This document shows, one piece after another, positions 53,987-63,060 of a stretch of DNA of 64,000 bases. The position numbers and the translations under genes are program-made. Source of the DNA: Hyphomicrobium sp. (GTDB taxonomy: Bacteria; Pseudomonadota; Alphaproteobacteria; Rhizobiales; Hyphomicrobiaceae); the NCBI GenBank assembly GCA_021732485.1, contig JAKFUV010000002.1:62001-126000 (forward strand). The letters run 5' to 3'. Positions within the stretch are counted from its first letter, which is position 1, and each line of letters begins with the position of its first letter. Under the pieces are notes generated by a model. That model had not been told where the DNA came from and ran no database searches. It was given only the letters and a program-made list of their open reading frames with translations.

Positions 53987-55240
53987 CTAGGGCGTGTCGC
54001 GAGTTGGGGCCAGCCTGTTCGCCGGCTCGGTGAGCAACATCGTCAAAGCCATCGCGACACCAAGAGCCGCCGCTACTCCCAGAACCGTCGCGGACCACCC
54101 GAAACGATCGAATAAGCCGCCGAGCACGGCGCTGCCGACAAGGCCGCCGGAAAAATAGCACGCCAAGTAGATGCCACTTGCAGCTGCCCGATCCGTTTGC
54201 GCTAATCGGCTGACATAACTGGTTGCGACGGCTTGCGCCGCAAACGCCCCAACCGACACCAGCGCCATGCCGCCGAGCACCCACGACAGCATCGGCGAAA
54301 CCAGCATCGGCAACCCGGCCAGTGCGATGGCGAGCGAAATCCACAAGGCAATTCTGGTCCCGACCCGCTGCACCAGCATGCCGGCCAAAGGCGTCGTAAA
54401 AATCGACGGCAGAAAAACGAAGTAGATAAAGCCCAACTGCATCATGCCAACGGACAACGGCGGCCGCACCAAAACAAAATTGACAAAGGTGAACGTGCCG
54501 ATGAACACGAACAAGATGCAAAACCCGATACCAAATGCAGCTCTCAGCCGCCGATTGTGAAAATGTGTGATCCACGATCGAACCGCCGTGTCGCGCGGCG
54601 CCGTCAACGCCGGGATTTCGTTTTGTGCGCGCGGCGCGCTGTGGACGGTCAGGAACGCTAGAAGCGCGCCGGCGAGATTTAATCCAGCGAAGACATAAAA
54701 GCTGGCGGCGAGGCCTGAATGGTCGACGACCGTCGTCGCGATCAATCGGCCCACGAGATTGCTGACGACGTTGCCGGTGATGTAGGCCGCGAACGCCGCC
54801 ACCGCATCCTGCTGGCTCATCTGCTCGCCGATATGGGCCAGCATCAGACCGAAAGCTGCGGCCATACACACGCCTTGCGCGATGCGCAGACCAGCAAACA
54901 CCCACAAGTCCGGCGCGAAGGCGAGCAGTGTGGTCGGTATTGCAAGCACCGTCAGGCTGACGAGAATGCCGAGGCGGCGATCGATGTGCTGGCTGAGCAG
55001 TGCAACCGTCAGCCCTCCCGCCGCCATGCCCAGTGTGCAAGCGTTGACGGCTAAGCCCATCGCGGACGGCGAGACAGCGTAATGCGTCGTCAGTGCCGGC
55101 AGCAGGGCCTGCGCCGCGAACAGATCAACGACGGTAAGGAACGCCATCAAGCCGATCTGCAACTGCGGCACGATGCGGGCTGCAATGGATTGATGAGACA
55201 TTGGATCAGGAAGAGCGGCTCGAGATACAGAATTTTTCAT
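53987..55240 (-). CDS. MFS transporter (YnfM-like)
   Basis: A 417-residue major facilitator protein with twelve hydrophobic segments. It starts LQIGLMAFLTVVDLFAAQAL and shows a degenerate loop 2-3 motif (LLSQHIDRRLGILVS) and AQGVCMAAAFGLMLAHIGEQ. Closest in pattern to YnfM-type exporters; substrate unknown. Start at 55240 or at ATG 55201; neither has a good ribosome-binding site. It is followed at 41 bp by the MBL hydrolase, which may act on the same compound. Confidence 0.88.
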   Translation of the reverse strand: MKNSVSRAALPDPMSHQSIAARIVPQLQIGLMAFLTVVDLFAAQALLPALTTHYAVSPSAMGLAVNACTLGMAAGGLTVALLSQHIDRRLGILVSLTVLAIPTTLLAFAPDLWVFAGLRIAQGVCMAAAFGLMLAHIGEQMSQQDAVAAFAAYITGNVVSNLVGRLIATTVVDHSGLAASFYVFAGLNLAGALLAFLTVHSAPRAQNEIPALTAPRDTAVRSWITHFHNRRLRAAFGIGFCILFVFIGTFTFVNFVLVRPPLSVGMMQLGFIYFVFLPSIFTTPLAGMLVQRVGTRIALWISLAIALAGLPMLVSPMLSWVLGGMALVSVGAFAAQAVATSYVSRLAQTDRAAASGIYLACYFSGGLVGSAVLGGLFDRFGWSATVLGVAAALGVAMALTMLLTEPANRLAPTRDTP

Positions 55241-55329
55241 GGATTTTCACGCGACACGCCATGCTCATTCGATTGTCGACGTGGCACCCGCTGGCGCAGC
55301 CGACGACCATCGTTTGTCATAAGCAGCCT

Positions 55330-56715
55330 CTATATCTCACGCGCACACAAGTCGATCTTTCCAGGAACACCGGCGACGGTCGCATTGAAGATTTGCTTGA
55401 AAGTCGACTTGGCACGAAAGCCTTGTTGTTCGGCCAGCCGCAGCGTTGCTATCGGAAAAAGTGCACGGGTGCCCGAAGCCTTGTTATGCTTTTCAAGTTT
55501 TGCAGCCAGGTTCACGGCAGCGCCGATGACGGTGTATTCCAGCCGATCGCTGCTGCCGAGTGTCGCGAACACAACCGGACCGCTCGCTACGCCGGCGTTG
55601 ATCGTCAAAGGCTCGCTGACGCCCAAGTTCGGCAATTCGCGCTCCCACTCGATCGCCTGCTCCAAGATTTGTTCGAGGGCGCGCAGCGCGTCGGCGGCCG
55701 CATGCGGTGAAACGCTGGTGCCGCCAAACGTCGCCATGACGCCGTCGCCGAGAAACTTATCGACGACGCCGCCATTGGAGCGAATGATCGGAATGACGCG
55801 CGCGTGCAGTGACGTCAAAACGCCGACGACGTCCTTGGGCGCAACCTTTGCGGCGAACGGCGTAAATCCACGAACATCGAGCATCAAGATTGCAGCATCA
55901 CGCTCGGTCGCATCGCCAGCTTCGATGAGCGTGCCAGATCGAGAAATCTGATCTGCGACTCCTTGCGAGAGAAAGCGGCTGATCTCGGAAGCTGCCGCTT
56001 GCTGGCGGACGGAGGCAACCAATGTACGCTGGGCCCGCAGCGCGTTCGCCGTGAGCAAGGCGGTCACCAGAAGCATCGCAAAAATCTTGTCAAACTCGGC
56101 GCCGATCAGGATCTGGCTCGACGTGATGTATTCCTTGAAACTTCGGGTGACTGATCCGGCAGGTGAGGTGATGATGGCCCCCAGCGTGATGAGCGCCCAG
56201 CCCGCAGCGCTCGTTAGACCGGCCATCAGCACGTAACGTGGATCGAACCGCAAAGACCGCAGGACGATGAGTACAAACAAATACACGAACGTCGGCGCCT
56301 TCAGCACAAATCCGGGTGGGCATCCATATTGACGCTGAAACGACCAGATCAGGCCGATGACCAACGCAACGTCAACGAGAATAGAAACAAAGACGAACCA
56401 ACTCGCGGTCGATTGGCGCATAATTACCCAATAGCGGGCAATCGAAAACACCATGTAGATTGAAAGCGCCACCGGCACCGGCGCCAGCATGTTGACGTCG
56501 GCATCGATGGGCTTGGGTGCGATTAGGTAAAGACACCACAGCACCAGTCCAAGTCCAATTTGGACGAGGCCGATGACGTGCTCGCTGGCCCGATCTTCTG
56601 CGGCGATAATGGCTTTGACGCGATCGGGCAGGTCAACCGTGTCGGGTGCGGCGAACAGCGATTTTAATGGCTGCAAGCCGCTCATCGACACAGCGGTTGT
56701 CCCGTCGACAGTCAT
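55330..56715 (-). CDS. Membrane class III adenylate/guanylate cyclase
   Basis: A 461-residue nucleotide cyclase. Six hydrophobic helices fill residues 45-245, followed by a short linker helix and the catalytic domain (residues 270-450). Metal aspartates are in AILMLDVRGFTPFA and VVDKFLGDGVMATFGG, the latter also giving the adenine-specifying Lys. LEYTVIGAAVNLAAKLEKH carries Thr at the second specificity position, as in class IIIb, and Lys where the transition-state Arg is usual. cAMP production is most likely. A perfect GGAGGT lies 5 bp before ATG 56715. It follows the patatin gene by 35 bp on the same strand, so it is probably in the bdhA operon. Confidence 0.9.
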   Translation of the reverse strand: MTVDGTTAVSMSGLQPLKSLFAAPDTVDLPDRVKAIIAAEDRASEHVIGLVQIGLGLVLWCLYLIAPKPIDADVNMLAPVPVALSIYMVFSIARYWVIMRQSTASWFVFVSILVDVALVIGLIWSFQRQYGCPPGFVLKAPTFVYLFVLIVLRSLRFDPRYVLMAGLTSAAGWALITLGAIITSPAGSVTRSFKEYITSSQILIGAEFDKIFAMLLVTALLTANALRAQRTLVASVRQQAAASEISRFLSQGVADQISRSGTLIEAGDATERDAAILMLDVRGFTPFAAKVAPKDVVGVLTSLHARVIPIIRSNGGVVDKFLGDGVMATFGGTSVSPHAAADALRALEQILEQAIEWERELPNLGVSEPLTINAGVASGPVVFATLGSSDRLEYTVIGAAVNLAAKLEKHNKASGTRALFPIATLRLAEQQGFRAKSTFKQIFNATVAGVPGKIDLCAREI

Positions 56716-56750
56716 CATCTACCTCCGCTCTTTCGGCGAAACCGTCGCGA

Positions 56751-57824
56751 TCAAAGAAACTCAGCCGCGAGATCGACGGTCGAGCGTTCGCCAACGTGGT
56801 CGATGTTCGTCTCGAGCCATTCGGCCGCCTTGGCGCGACCCGCATCGCGAAGTTTACAAAGAAACGTCCAATCCGAGTTCAGCTTCGTCTCAATGCCCAG
56901 ATTGATCATCTCAGCATCGTCTCGGATCGAATGAATTCGCATGCGATTGTATCGACTTCCGTCCAACGCGTCCTCGTCGATCAGCCGCGTCACGAATTCG
57001 ATCGTGCGCATCTCTCGCATGAGCGACGAATTGAATGTGATCTCATTGATGCGGTCGAAAATCTCCGCTGCCGAGTGCGGCACCTTCTTGCGCTCCAGCG
57101 GATTGATATGAACGATGACGACATCCTTCGAGCCGCGATTGTAAATCAGCGGGAAGATGGCTGGGTTGCCCATATAGCCGCCGTCCCAATAGGCTTCCCC
57201 ATCGATTTCGACGGCCTTGAAGAGATACGGCAAGCAGGCCGAAGCCAGCACCGCATCGGCCGACACTTCGCAGTTTTCAAACACGCGTATCTTACCGCTG
57301 CGCACGTTCGTGGCGCTAATGAACAGGCGCGTGGCGCGATTGCATTGCGACAGGCGCTCGAAATCCACGACCTTTAGCAAAACGTCTTTAAGCGGATTGA
57401 TATCGAATGGATTGAGCTGATAGGGCGAGAACATGTGCGTCATCGCCTGAAAGCCCAAGAAGGCTGGCGCAAAATCCGGCTGAAAGCCTGAGGCTTGCAG
57501 CCACTTAGCCCACGGATTGCTGCGCACAGGACTGTAGAACTCGCCGGCGCGTGATGTCTCAAGCCAGAACTCGTGCAGCTTTTCGCGAGCCGCATGCGAC
57601 CCGCCGATCGACACGCCGTAAGCTAGGACCACGGCGTTCATGGCTCCGGCGCTGGTGGCGCTAACGGCGGAAATCTCGACGCGATCGTCTTCGAGCAGTT
57701 TGTCCAGGACGCCCCAAGCGAAAGCGCCATGGGCGCCGCCACCTTGCAAGGCGAGGTTGATGGGCTTGCGGGTGCTGTTGCCTTGGGCGACAGCGGTATC
57801 GGCGGCGCGATCTTGAATGTTCAT
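56751..57824 (-). CDS. Patatin-like phospholipase family hydrolase
   Basis: A 357-residue serine hydrolase with Ser-Asp dyad. It shows the oxyanion loop LALQGGGAHGAFAWGVLD, the nucleophile Ser in SATSAGAMNA (Ala replaces the first Gly of GxSxG) and the catalytic Asp in YWDGGYMGNPAIFPL. The C-terminal part resembles the DUF3734 region of this family. No signal peptide is seen. The start overlaps the bdhA stop (ATGA), so it is translationally coupled to 3-hydroxybutyrate dehydrogenase, as in the Legionella bdhA-patD operon; a role in polyhydroxybutyrate or short-chain ester breakdown is inferred. Confidence 0.9.
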   Translation of the reverse strand: MNIQDRAADTAVAQGNSTRKPINLALQGGGAHGAFAWGVLDKLLEDDRVEISAVSATSAGAMNAVVLAYGVSIGGSHAAREKLHEFWLETSRAGEFYSPVRSNPWAKWLQASGFQPDFAPAFLGFQAMTHMFSPYQLNPFDINPLKDVLLKVVDFERLSQCNRATRLFISATNVRSGKIRVFENCEVSADAVLASACLPYLFKAVEIDGEAYWDGGYMGNPAIFPLIYNRGSKDVVIVHINPLERKKVPHSAAEIFDRINEITFNSSLMREMRTIEFVTRLIDEDALDGSRYNRMRIHSIRDDAEMINLGIETKLNSDWTFLCKLRDAGRAKAAEWLETNIDHVGERSTVDLAAEFL

Positions 57825-58648
57825 TGTGCTGTCCACCCGCCTTCCAGCGGAAGCGCTGTTCCTGTCATCGATTTGGCGAGCGGCGAACACAGAAAGACCG
57901 TCAGCGCGCCGACCTCCTCCGTCGTCACGAACTGTCGTGTCGGCTGTGCATGTAGCAGCACGTCGTGAATGACCTGCTGCTCCGTGAGCATGCGGGCATG
58001 CGCGGTTTCGGGGATCTGCTTTGCGACCAGCGGCGTCAAGACGTAGCCGGGGCAGATGGCGTTGACAGTGATGCCGTGCTCGGCGGTTTCAAGCGCTACG
58101 GTTTTGGTCAATCCGACGATGCCATGCTTGGCTGCGACGTAGGCTGATTTGAACGGTGACGCCACCAGTCCGTGCGCCGATGCGATATTGACGATGCGAC
58201 CCCAGCCCCTCGATTTCATCTCCGGAACCACTGCCCGAATGGTGTGGAAGGCGGCCGTCAAGTCGATTGCGATAATGGAATCCCATTTGGCCACGGGAAA
58301 TGTTTCGATCGCCTCGACATGTTGAATCCCCGCATTGTTGATCAAGATGTCGATTTGCCCGAATTCGGTGCGCGCCGCATCGATCATCTCGGCAATATCG
58401 GCCGGTTTCGACATGTCGGCAAACGACATGGCGGTCTTGACGTCGAAGCTCGTCTCCAGACCGCGTCGCAAATCGTTGATGCAGGGCGAGGAGCCGAAGC
58501 CGTTGAACATGACGTTGGCGCCTGCTGCCGTCAAAGCGCGGGCGATGCCAAGACCGATGCCGCTGGTTGAGCCGGTGACGATCGCTGACTTTCCACGGAG
58601 GCTTTGCTGCGCCCCCGCGGTTTGGTTTTCGCGTTCCATTACCTGCAT
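57821..58648 (-). CDS. bdhA: 3-hydroxybutyrate dehydrogenase
   Basis: A 275-residue SDR that oxidises 3-hydroxybutyrate to acetoacetate with NAD, a step of polyhydroxybutyrate use. It has the cofactor site AIVTGSTSGIGLGIARALTA, ILINNAGIQHVEAIE, the catalytic Ser/Tyr/Lys in NIASAHGLVASPFKSAYVAAK, ICPGYVLTPLV and the typical ending LAKSMTGTALPLEGGWTAQ. The start at 58648 is chosen because AAAGGA lies 8 bp upstream; ATG 58657 has its Shine-Dalgarno too close. It is first gene of a unit with the patatin and the cyclase. Confidence 0.93.
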   Translation of the reverse strand: MQVMERENQTAGAQQSLRGKSAIVTGSTSGIGLGIARALTAAGANVMFNGFGSSPCINDLRRGLETSFDVKTAMSFADMSKPADIAEMIDAARTEFGQIDILINNAGIQHVEAIETFPVAKWDSIIAIDLTAAFHTIRAVVPEMKSRGWGRIVNIASAHGLVASPFKSAYVAAKHGIVGLTKTVALETAEHGITVNAICPGYVLTPLVAKQIPETAHARMLTEQQVIHDVLLHAQPTRQFVTTEEVGALTVFLCSPLAKSMTGTALPLEGGWTAQ

Positions 58649-59390
58649 GGCGCCCATCCTTTGCTGTGTGAAGAAATCGCCGAGAGAACCGACGCTATAG
58701 CACGTTGCCGGCACTGGCATGTCGCAGATGCCGGCTGACGCGTGCGGCTAAGCGGTTCAGCCAGTCACTGGCCACGGTAATGTCTGCTGTCATGTGTAAA
58801 GAATGTCTCGACCGCGTTTGAATGTTTGAGCGACGGGATTGGCATAAGCATTTCTTGCAACGTAGGAATTGGGATCATGCGACTGACATAGCTTTGAGGC
58901 TATGCGTTAATAGCTGATGACTATCTACCGGGACGCCATCGCCTTTGCGCGACCCGCTGAGTTTTCCGGACGGAAGATGCCGGCAAGAGTTGACCACCGT
59001 AAGCATGCTATGTTGCAACAGTGTTGCTGAGGCGAAGCAACTGATCGCGCGCTCTCATCGCGGTTAATTTCCGGACTATGACTGCAGTGATGCCCGAGTT
59101 TGCGTCAACTTTCGCGGCTTCGCATGTTGGTTTGCTGCTTCGACGCTTGCGACATTGACCTAACTCCGGAAACGCCGAAACGGCGCAGCGAGGCGGTGCT
59201 CGGTTCGGTTATTACAAAATCATACCGTCCGCCTTGCGTCGCGTCAGAAACGATATCGAGTGAAACTTCTCAAAGGCGTTGCGCTTGCCTACCATGACTT
59301 ATTACGCCAGTGAAAGCAGCCGAGGCGGCCGGGAGATGCCGGTTCGCCGAAAAATTCGAAGGCGTGTGGCACGCTGCAAGAGACCCGTGA
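58649..59390. other. 742-bp intergenic region
   Basis: This divergent gap between bdhA and the LysR gene is the longest non-coding stretch of the window. Short open frames occur (for example 59100-59297) but lack ribosome-binding sites and look non-coding. A small inverted pair GCCGGCA/TGCCGGC lies near 58708-58737. A TTGGCATAAG...TTGCA stretch near 58839 resembles sigma-54 elements, but the GG to GC spacing is wrong. No RNA gene or decayed gene was recognised. Confidence 0.5.
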
Positions 59391-60281
59391 ATGGAAATCC
59401 ACCAGATCCGCTACTTCCTTGCTGTGGTCGCTAACCGGCACTTTGGGCGTGCTGCGCGTGAATGCAATGTGACCCAGCCCGCGCTGACGCGAGCCATTCA
59501 AAAACTGGAAGATGATTTGGGCGGCGTTCTGCTCAGCCGCCGGCCGAACCAGATTGAATTGACGGCGCTTGGACACAAGGTGTTTCCGCATCTCCAGCAA
59601 GCATTCATCGAAACGACGCAGGCCAAGGCCGAAGCCAAAGTTTTCGGCACGCGGCAGAACACAAAATTGCGTGTCGGTGTCATGTGCACCATCGGTCCGT
59701 GGATGTTGGCCGAACTTTTCGCACGCATAGCAGCAAAACTTCCGGGCCTCGATATCGTGCTGACAGAAGCGGTGGGCCACGACCTGATTACGGCTTTGGT
59801 CGATGATGAGATCGATTTCGCCATTTGCGGTTTGGCGGACTATCCAGCAGCGATTACCGCGCAGGCGTTGTTTCGCGAGAGCTATGTCGTGGCTTTTCCG
59901 GAAAATCATCGTTTTGCAGCGATGACCGAAGTGCCGATGGCGGAATTGGCGCACGAAAACTATCTTGAGCGGCTCAACTGCGAATTCATCGATTTTTATG
60001 AGCGGACCTACGGCGAGTGGACGATCGAGTTTCAGGCGACATATGAAAGTGAGAGTGAAGCCTGGATCCAGGCCATGATCCAAGCCGGCATGGGTTGTGC
60101 CATCGTGCCCGAAAATTTTCCGTTGCTACCGCGCATTGTGACGCGTCCAGCCTGCGAGCCGACGGTGATCCGGACCATCAGTTTGCTGCATTTGCGAGGC
60201 CGTGACTTAGCAACTGCCGGTCCAGCGCAGGACTTCATGCAAGTGGTAGCGGAGGCAGGCTGGAAGCCGTCGGCTCGCTAA
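59391..60281 (+). CDS. LysR family transcriptional regulator
   Basis: A 296-residue LTTR. The winged HTH is at the N-terminus (MEIHQIRYFLAVVANRHFGR, ARECNVTQPALTRAIQKLED, LLSRRPNQIELTALGHKVFP), followed by a linker helix and a periplasmic-binding-like effector domain from about residue 92 (LRVGVMCTIGPWMLAELFAR). Overall it resembles the OxyR/CynR-like branch but lacks an obvious OxyR cysteine pair. It stands alone, with long gaps on both sides, so the target is not evident; the divergent bdhA unit and the downstream SGNH gene are candidates. Confidence 0.92.
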   Translation: MEIHQIRYFLAVVANRHFGRAARECNVTQPALTRAIQKLEDDLGGVLLSRRPNQIELTALGHKVFPHLQQAFIETTQAKAEAKVFGTRQNTKLRVGVMCTIGPWMLAELFARIAAKLPGLDIVLTEAVGHDLITALVDDEIDFAICGLADYPAAITAQALFRESYVVAFPENHRFAAMTEVPMAELAHENYLERLNCEFIDFYERTYGEWTIEFQATYESESEAWIQAMIQAGMGCAIVPENFPLLPRIVTRPACEPTVIRTISLLHLRGRDLATAGPAQDFMQVVAEAGWKPSAR

Positions 60282-60513
60282 ACGACTCGCTAAGCTGTTC
60301 GCCAATCGCCGGCTAGCGTGATGCTCACGACTATGCAGGCCAAGCATGGCGTCGATGTTTGGTCGGCATTGTACCACTTATGAACACGCAGATACGGTGC
60401 AGATACGATAATGACGTAATCCCGGCGCCATAGTCCTCAACGCGAAACCGGCGGGCGGAGGATCAAGAGGTCCTGGACCGCAGGCGCGGCACACACGAAG
60501 CCAAGGTGAGTCG

Positions 60514-61323
60514 ATGGTCGCAACGTCGAGGCGAGACGGTCGCCAAAATCCGCTGGCCATTGTGTGCGCAGTGATCGGCATTTTTGCCGGCGGACAAGCT
60601 TTTGCGACGTTGGCGAACGCAGACAACGCGGCTGGAAAGTCACTCAACTATGCATGCGGCGTTCCGGCTCGGTTAGCCTTGTCTCGGGCGCCTGTCAGGG
60701 TATTCGCGGCTGCGGTGGCGCGCCGTCAATCGGTGACGATTGTGGCGCTTGGCTCATCCAGCACGCAAGGCGTCGGCGCAACGAGTGCCAGCCGAAGCTA
60801 TCCGGCACAGCTCGAAGCCGAACTCAAGCGCATGTATCAGTCCACGTCGGTCGTGGTGGTGAACGCTGGCATCGGCGGACAGACGGCCGCTCAAATGTTG
60901 AGCCGGCTCGAACACGATGTTTTGCGTTTGAAACCGCAACTTGTGATCTGGCAAACAGGCGTCAACGATGTCATCTCTGGCGTTAGCGTCAGACAATTCG
61001 AGGCAACGCTTCGGCTGGGAATTAACCATATGAAACAGCGTGGAATCGACGTCGTGCTGGTCGATCAGCAGGATTTTCCCGGTTCATCGCGCTTTGCGGA
61101 TTTTGATATGTATCTGCAGGTCATGAGCACGGTCGGCGCTGAGGAAGGCGCGCCGTTGCTGCGCCGTCATCGTATTATGCAGCATTTGGCGGACACCGAA
61201 CCCGGCGGCCTCAACCGCTTACTCGCAAACGATCAGTTTCATATGAACGACATCGCCCACAGCTGCGTTGGTCTGATCCTGGCCGACGGGCTAAAGGATC
61301 TCGCGGCTAATAGCGCTCCCTAA
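60514..61323 (+). CDS. Exported SGNH/GDSL-family hydrolase
   Basis: A 269-residue protein with an N-terminal export helix (LAIVCAVIGIFAGGQAFATL). The SGNH blocks are visible: nucleophile Ser in IVALGSSSTQGVGATS (variant of GDSL), Gly in NAGIGGQTAAQML, Asn in WQTGVNDVI, and the catalytic Asp/His block is best matched by LANDQFHMNDIAH. It would act on ester groups of lipids or surface polysaccharides in the periplasm. AAGGTGAG lies about 8 bp before the ATG. It is a single gene between LysR and the TTC38-like gene. Confidence 0.85.
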   Translation: MVATSRRDGRQNPLAIVCAVIGIFAGGQAFATLANADNAAGKSLNYACGVPARLALSRAPVRVFAAAVARRQSVTIVALGSSSTQGVGATSASRSYPAQLEAELKRMYQSTSVVVVNAGIGGQTAAQMLSRLEHDVLRLKPQLVIWQTGVNDVISGVSVRQFEATLRLGINHMKQRGIDVVLVDQQDFPGSSRFADFDMYLQVMSTVGAEEGAPLLRRHRIMQHLADTEPGGLNRLLANDQFHMNDIAHSCVGLILADGLKDLAANSAP

Positions 61324-61693
61324 ATTCAAATGGCTGAACGAGGAATGACGGTGGCGGGATTAGAGCGGCACACTTATCATCGGTTGGAAGCAAAACTTTT
61401 GCCGTGTGCCAGCAAATCGCCTTATCCACGTGCCACTACGCTGGAGCCTGCGTAGCATATGCTGCGGCAAAGCAGACGCACTGTAGAAAAACTGCATATT
61501 AATATGAGTTCAAATGGTCAAGCCGGAAGTTGGTGTATGAGCATTGTCCGGCTGATCCCACTCCAGTGTGTCGCATTCGTACCCTAAGTCGTCGAAAACA
61601 TCGGTCTCAGTCGTCAGAAAAGTTTAGGACAAAGAATTGAAAAACGCTGCCTCATGGTCGGCGCCCAATGCGGACCAGACGACAGGATGTACG
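61324..61693. other. Intergenic region with two palindromes before the TTC38-like gene
   Basis: These 370 bp hold a near-perfect 16-bp palindrome (CGTAGCATATGCTGCG, 61451-61466, one mismatch) and a perfect 12-bp palindrome (CATATTAATATG, 61495-61506). Both are AT-centred, as regulator-binding sites often are, and lie about 190-240 bp before the start at 61694. Nothing else was recognised. Confidence 0.45.
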
Positions 61694-63058
61694 ATGCAGT
61701 TTGACAAGTTTGGTGCAGCGCATTCAACGACGAGCGGCGCGGCTATAAAGGCCTTCGAAACTGCCGTACAAGCCGTCGCAGCCCACCGGCCAATTGGCGA
61801 CTCCCTCCAATCTGCGCTCCGGCACGACGACAGCATGGTCGCCGCGCACGCATTGTTCGGTTTCGCCAACGTCATTCTCGGGCGGTCCGAGACTGTTGCC
61901 AATGCGCGCGGCATCTTGGCTGGCGCTGAGACACGGATGCACGCGGTCGGTGGCGGAACCGCTTCCGAACGGGCCTTGGTGGCAGCGCTGCGATTGGCGA
62001 TCGATGATCACCTACAGGCCGCCGCCGATCTTCTGGACTTGCATTTGATCGACCAGCCTTGCGATTTCCTCGCGGTCAAGCTGTCGCACGCTTTGCGGTT
62101 CATGGGTGGTCAATCCGCCGAAATGCTGCGTGTGACACAGCGCATTTTGCCGTCGTGGACGTCAGGCCAAGCCGGCTACGGTTTTTTGCTCGGTTGTCAT
62201 GCGTTCAGCCTCGAAGAAACCGGTCATTTCGTTGCCGCCGAGTCGTTTGGACGCGATGCCTACGCCCACGAAAATGCGGACGCCTGGGGTCTGCACGCCG
62301 TATCGCACGTCATGGAGATGTCGCGGCGGACGGACGAGGGCGCCGATTGGCTTGAAGATGCGCGCCCGAACTGGTCGCTGTGCAACAACTTCGCGTTTCA
62401 CATCGGTTGGCACCTGGCGCTTTTCCGATTGGAACAGGGCCAGATCGATTCCGTGCTCGATATTTACGATCGCGACATCCGGCCGGTTGCGACCGATGAT
62501 TTTCGTGACATGGCGAATGCCACGTCGATGCTCTGGCGACTGGAACTCGAGGGCATTTCGGTCGGCTCGCGCTGGGACGAATTGCGCGCCGTCGCCTCCA
62601 ACAGGCGGCGCGACGTGACCTACGTCTTCGGATCGCTTCACTACCTGCTGGCGCTTGCGGCATCCGGCGATCGCGACCGTTGTCTCGAATTGCTCAACGA
62701 ACTGCGCAAGATCGCAGCGACACCCAATCATGACCAGGCCATCGTCGCCGCCGAAGTCGGTGTGCCGTTGGCAGAAGTCATCATTGCGATGTCGCAAGGA
62801 AGTTCGGTGCGGTCGGATCTGGTCGCTGCAGCCCACAAGCTGCCGATTATTGGCGGCAGCCACGCACAACGCGATGTGTTTCTGCGGACCTTGATGATGG
62901 CGGCCGCTGAGCAAGGAAATTCAAGTTCGGTGCTGGCCATCACACGCATCCGCCATAGCCTCAGAAGCACCGACCGTTTTGTCCACCTGATCGAGAAGCG
63001 CCTCAACACCCGCATCGGCGCCAGCAATGCAACACTGACGGCGCAACGGGCGTCGTGA
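61694..63058 (+). CDS. TTC38-like tetratricopeptide-repeat protein
   Basis: A 454-residue cytoplasmic helical-repeat protein that resembles the TPR protein 38 (TTC38) family. The family-like core is LHAVSHVMEMSRRTDEGADW, NWSLCNNFAFHIGWHLALFR and GQIDSVLDIYDRDIRP, with TPR-like helices throughout and no signal peptide. No enzyme motif is seen, although the conserved His and Trp residues of the core suggest more than scaffolding. ATG 61694 has ACAGGA 6 bp upstream; a TTG at 61637 would add 19 residues. The ThDP enzyme starts 2 bp after its stop, so the two genes are coupled. Function is unknown. Confidence 0.82.
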   Translation: MQFDKFGAAHSTTSGAAIKAFETAVQAVAAHRPIGDSLQSALRHDDSMVAAHALFGFANVILGRSETVANARGILAGAETRMHAVGGGTASERALVAALRLAIDDHLQAAADLLDLHLIDQPCDFLAVKLSHALRFMGGQSAEMLRVTQRILPSWTSGQAGYGFLLGCHAFSLEETGHFVAAESFGRDAYAHENADAWGLHAVSHVMEMSRRTDEGADWLEDARPNWSLCNNFAFHIGWHLALFRLEQGQIDSVLDIYDRDIRPVATDDFRDMANATSMLWRLELEGISVGSRWDELRAVASNRRRDVTYVFGSLHYLLALAASGDRDRCLELLNELRKIAATPNHDQAIVAAEVGVPLAEVIIAMSQGSSVRSDLVAAAHKLPIIGGSHAQRDVFLRTLMMAAAEQGNSSSVLAITRIRHSLRSTDRFVHLIEKRLNTRIGASNATLTAQRAS

Positions 63059-63060
63059 CC

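Noticed and set aside
53049..55040. A 663-codon open frame that looks like a fusion of a long N-terminal domain with the MBL hydrolase
   Set aside because: The first 365 codons lie antisense-frame-shifted over the MFS gene on the same strand and encode Arg/Gly-rich sequence with no domain. The MBL gene starts at 53945.
57740..57824. Patatin nucleophile motif ATSAG considered as inactivating
   Set aside because: The serine and the following Ala-Gly are intact and the dyad Asp is present; the Gly-to-Ala change at the first position is tolerated in this subfamily as far as I recall, so the enzyme is probably active.
58835..58862. Possible sigma-54 promoter before LysR (TTGGCAT...CTTGCA)
   Set aside because: The GG and GC elements are 14 bases apart instead of 10, so the -24/-12 spacing rule is not met.
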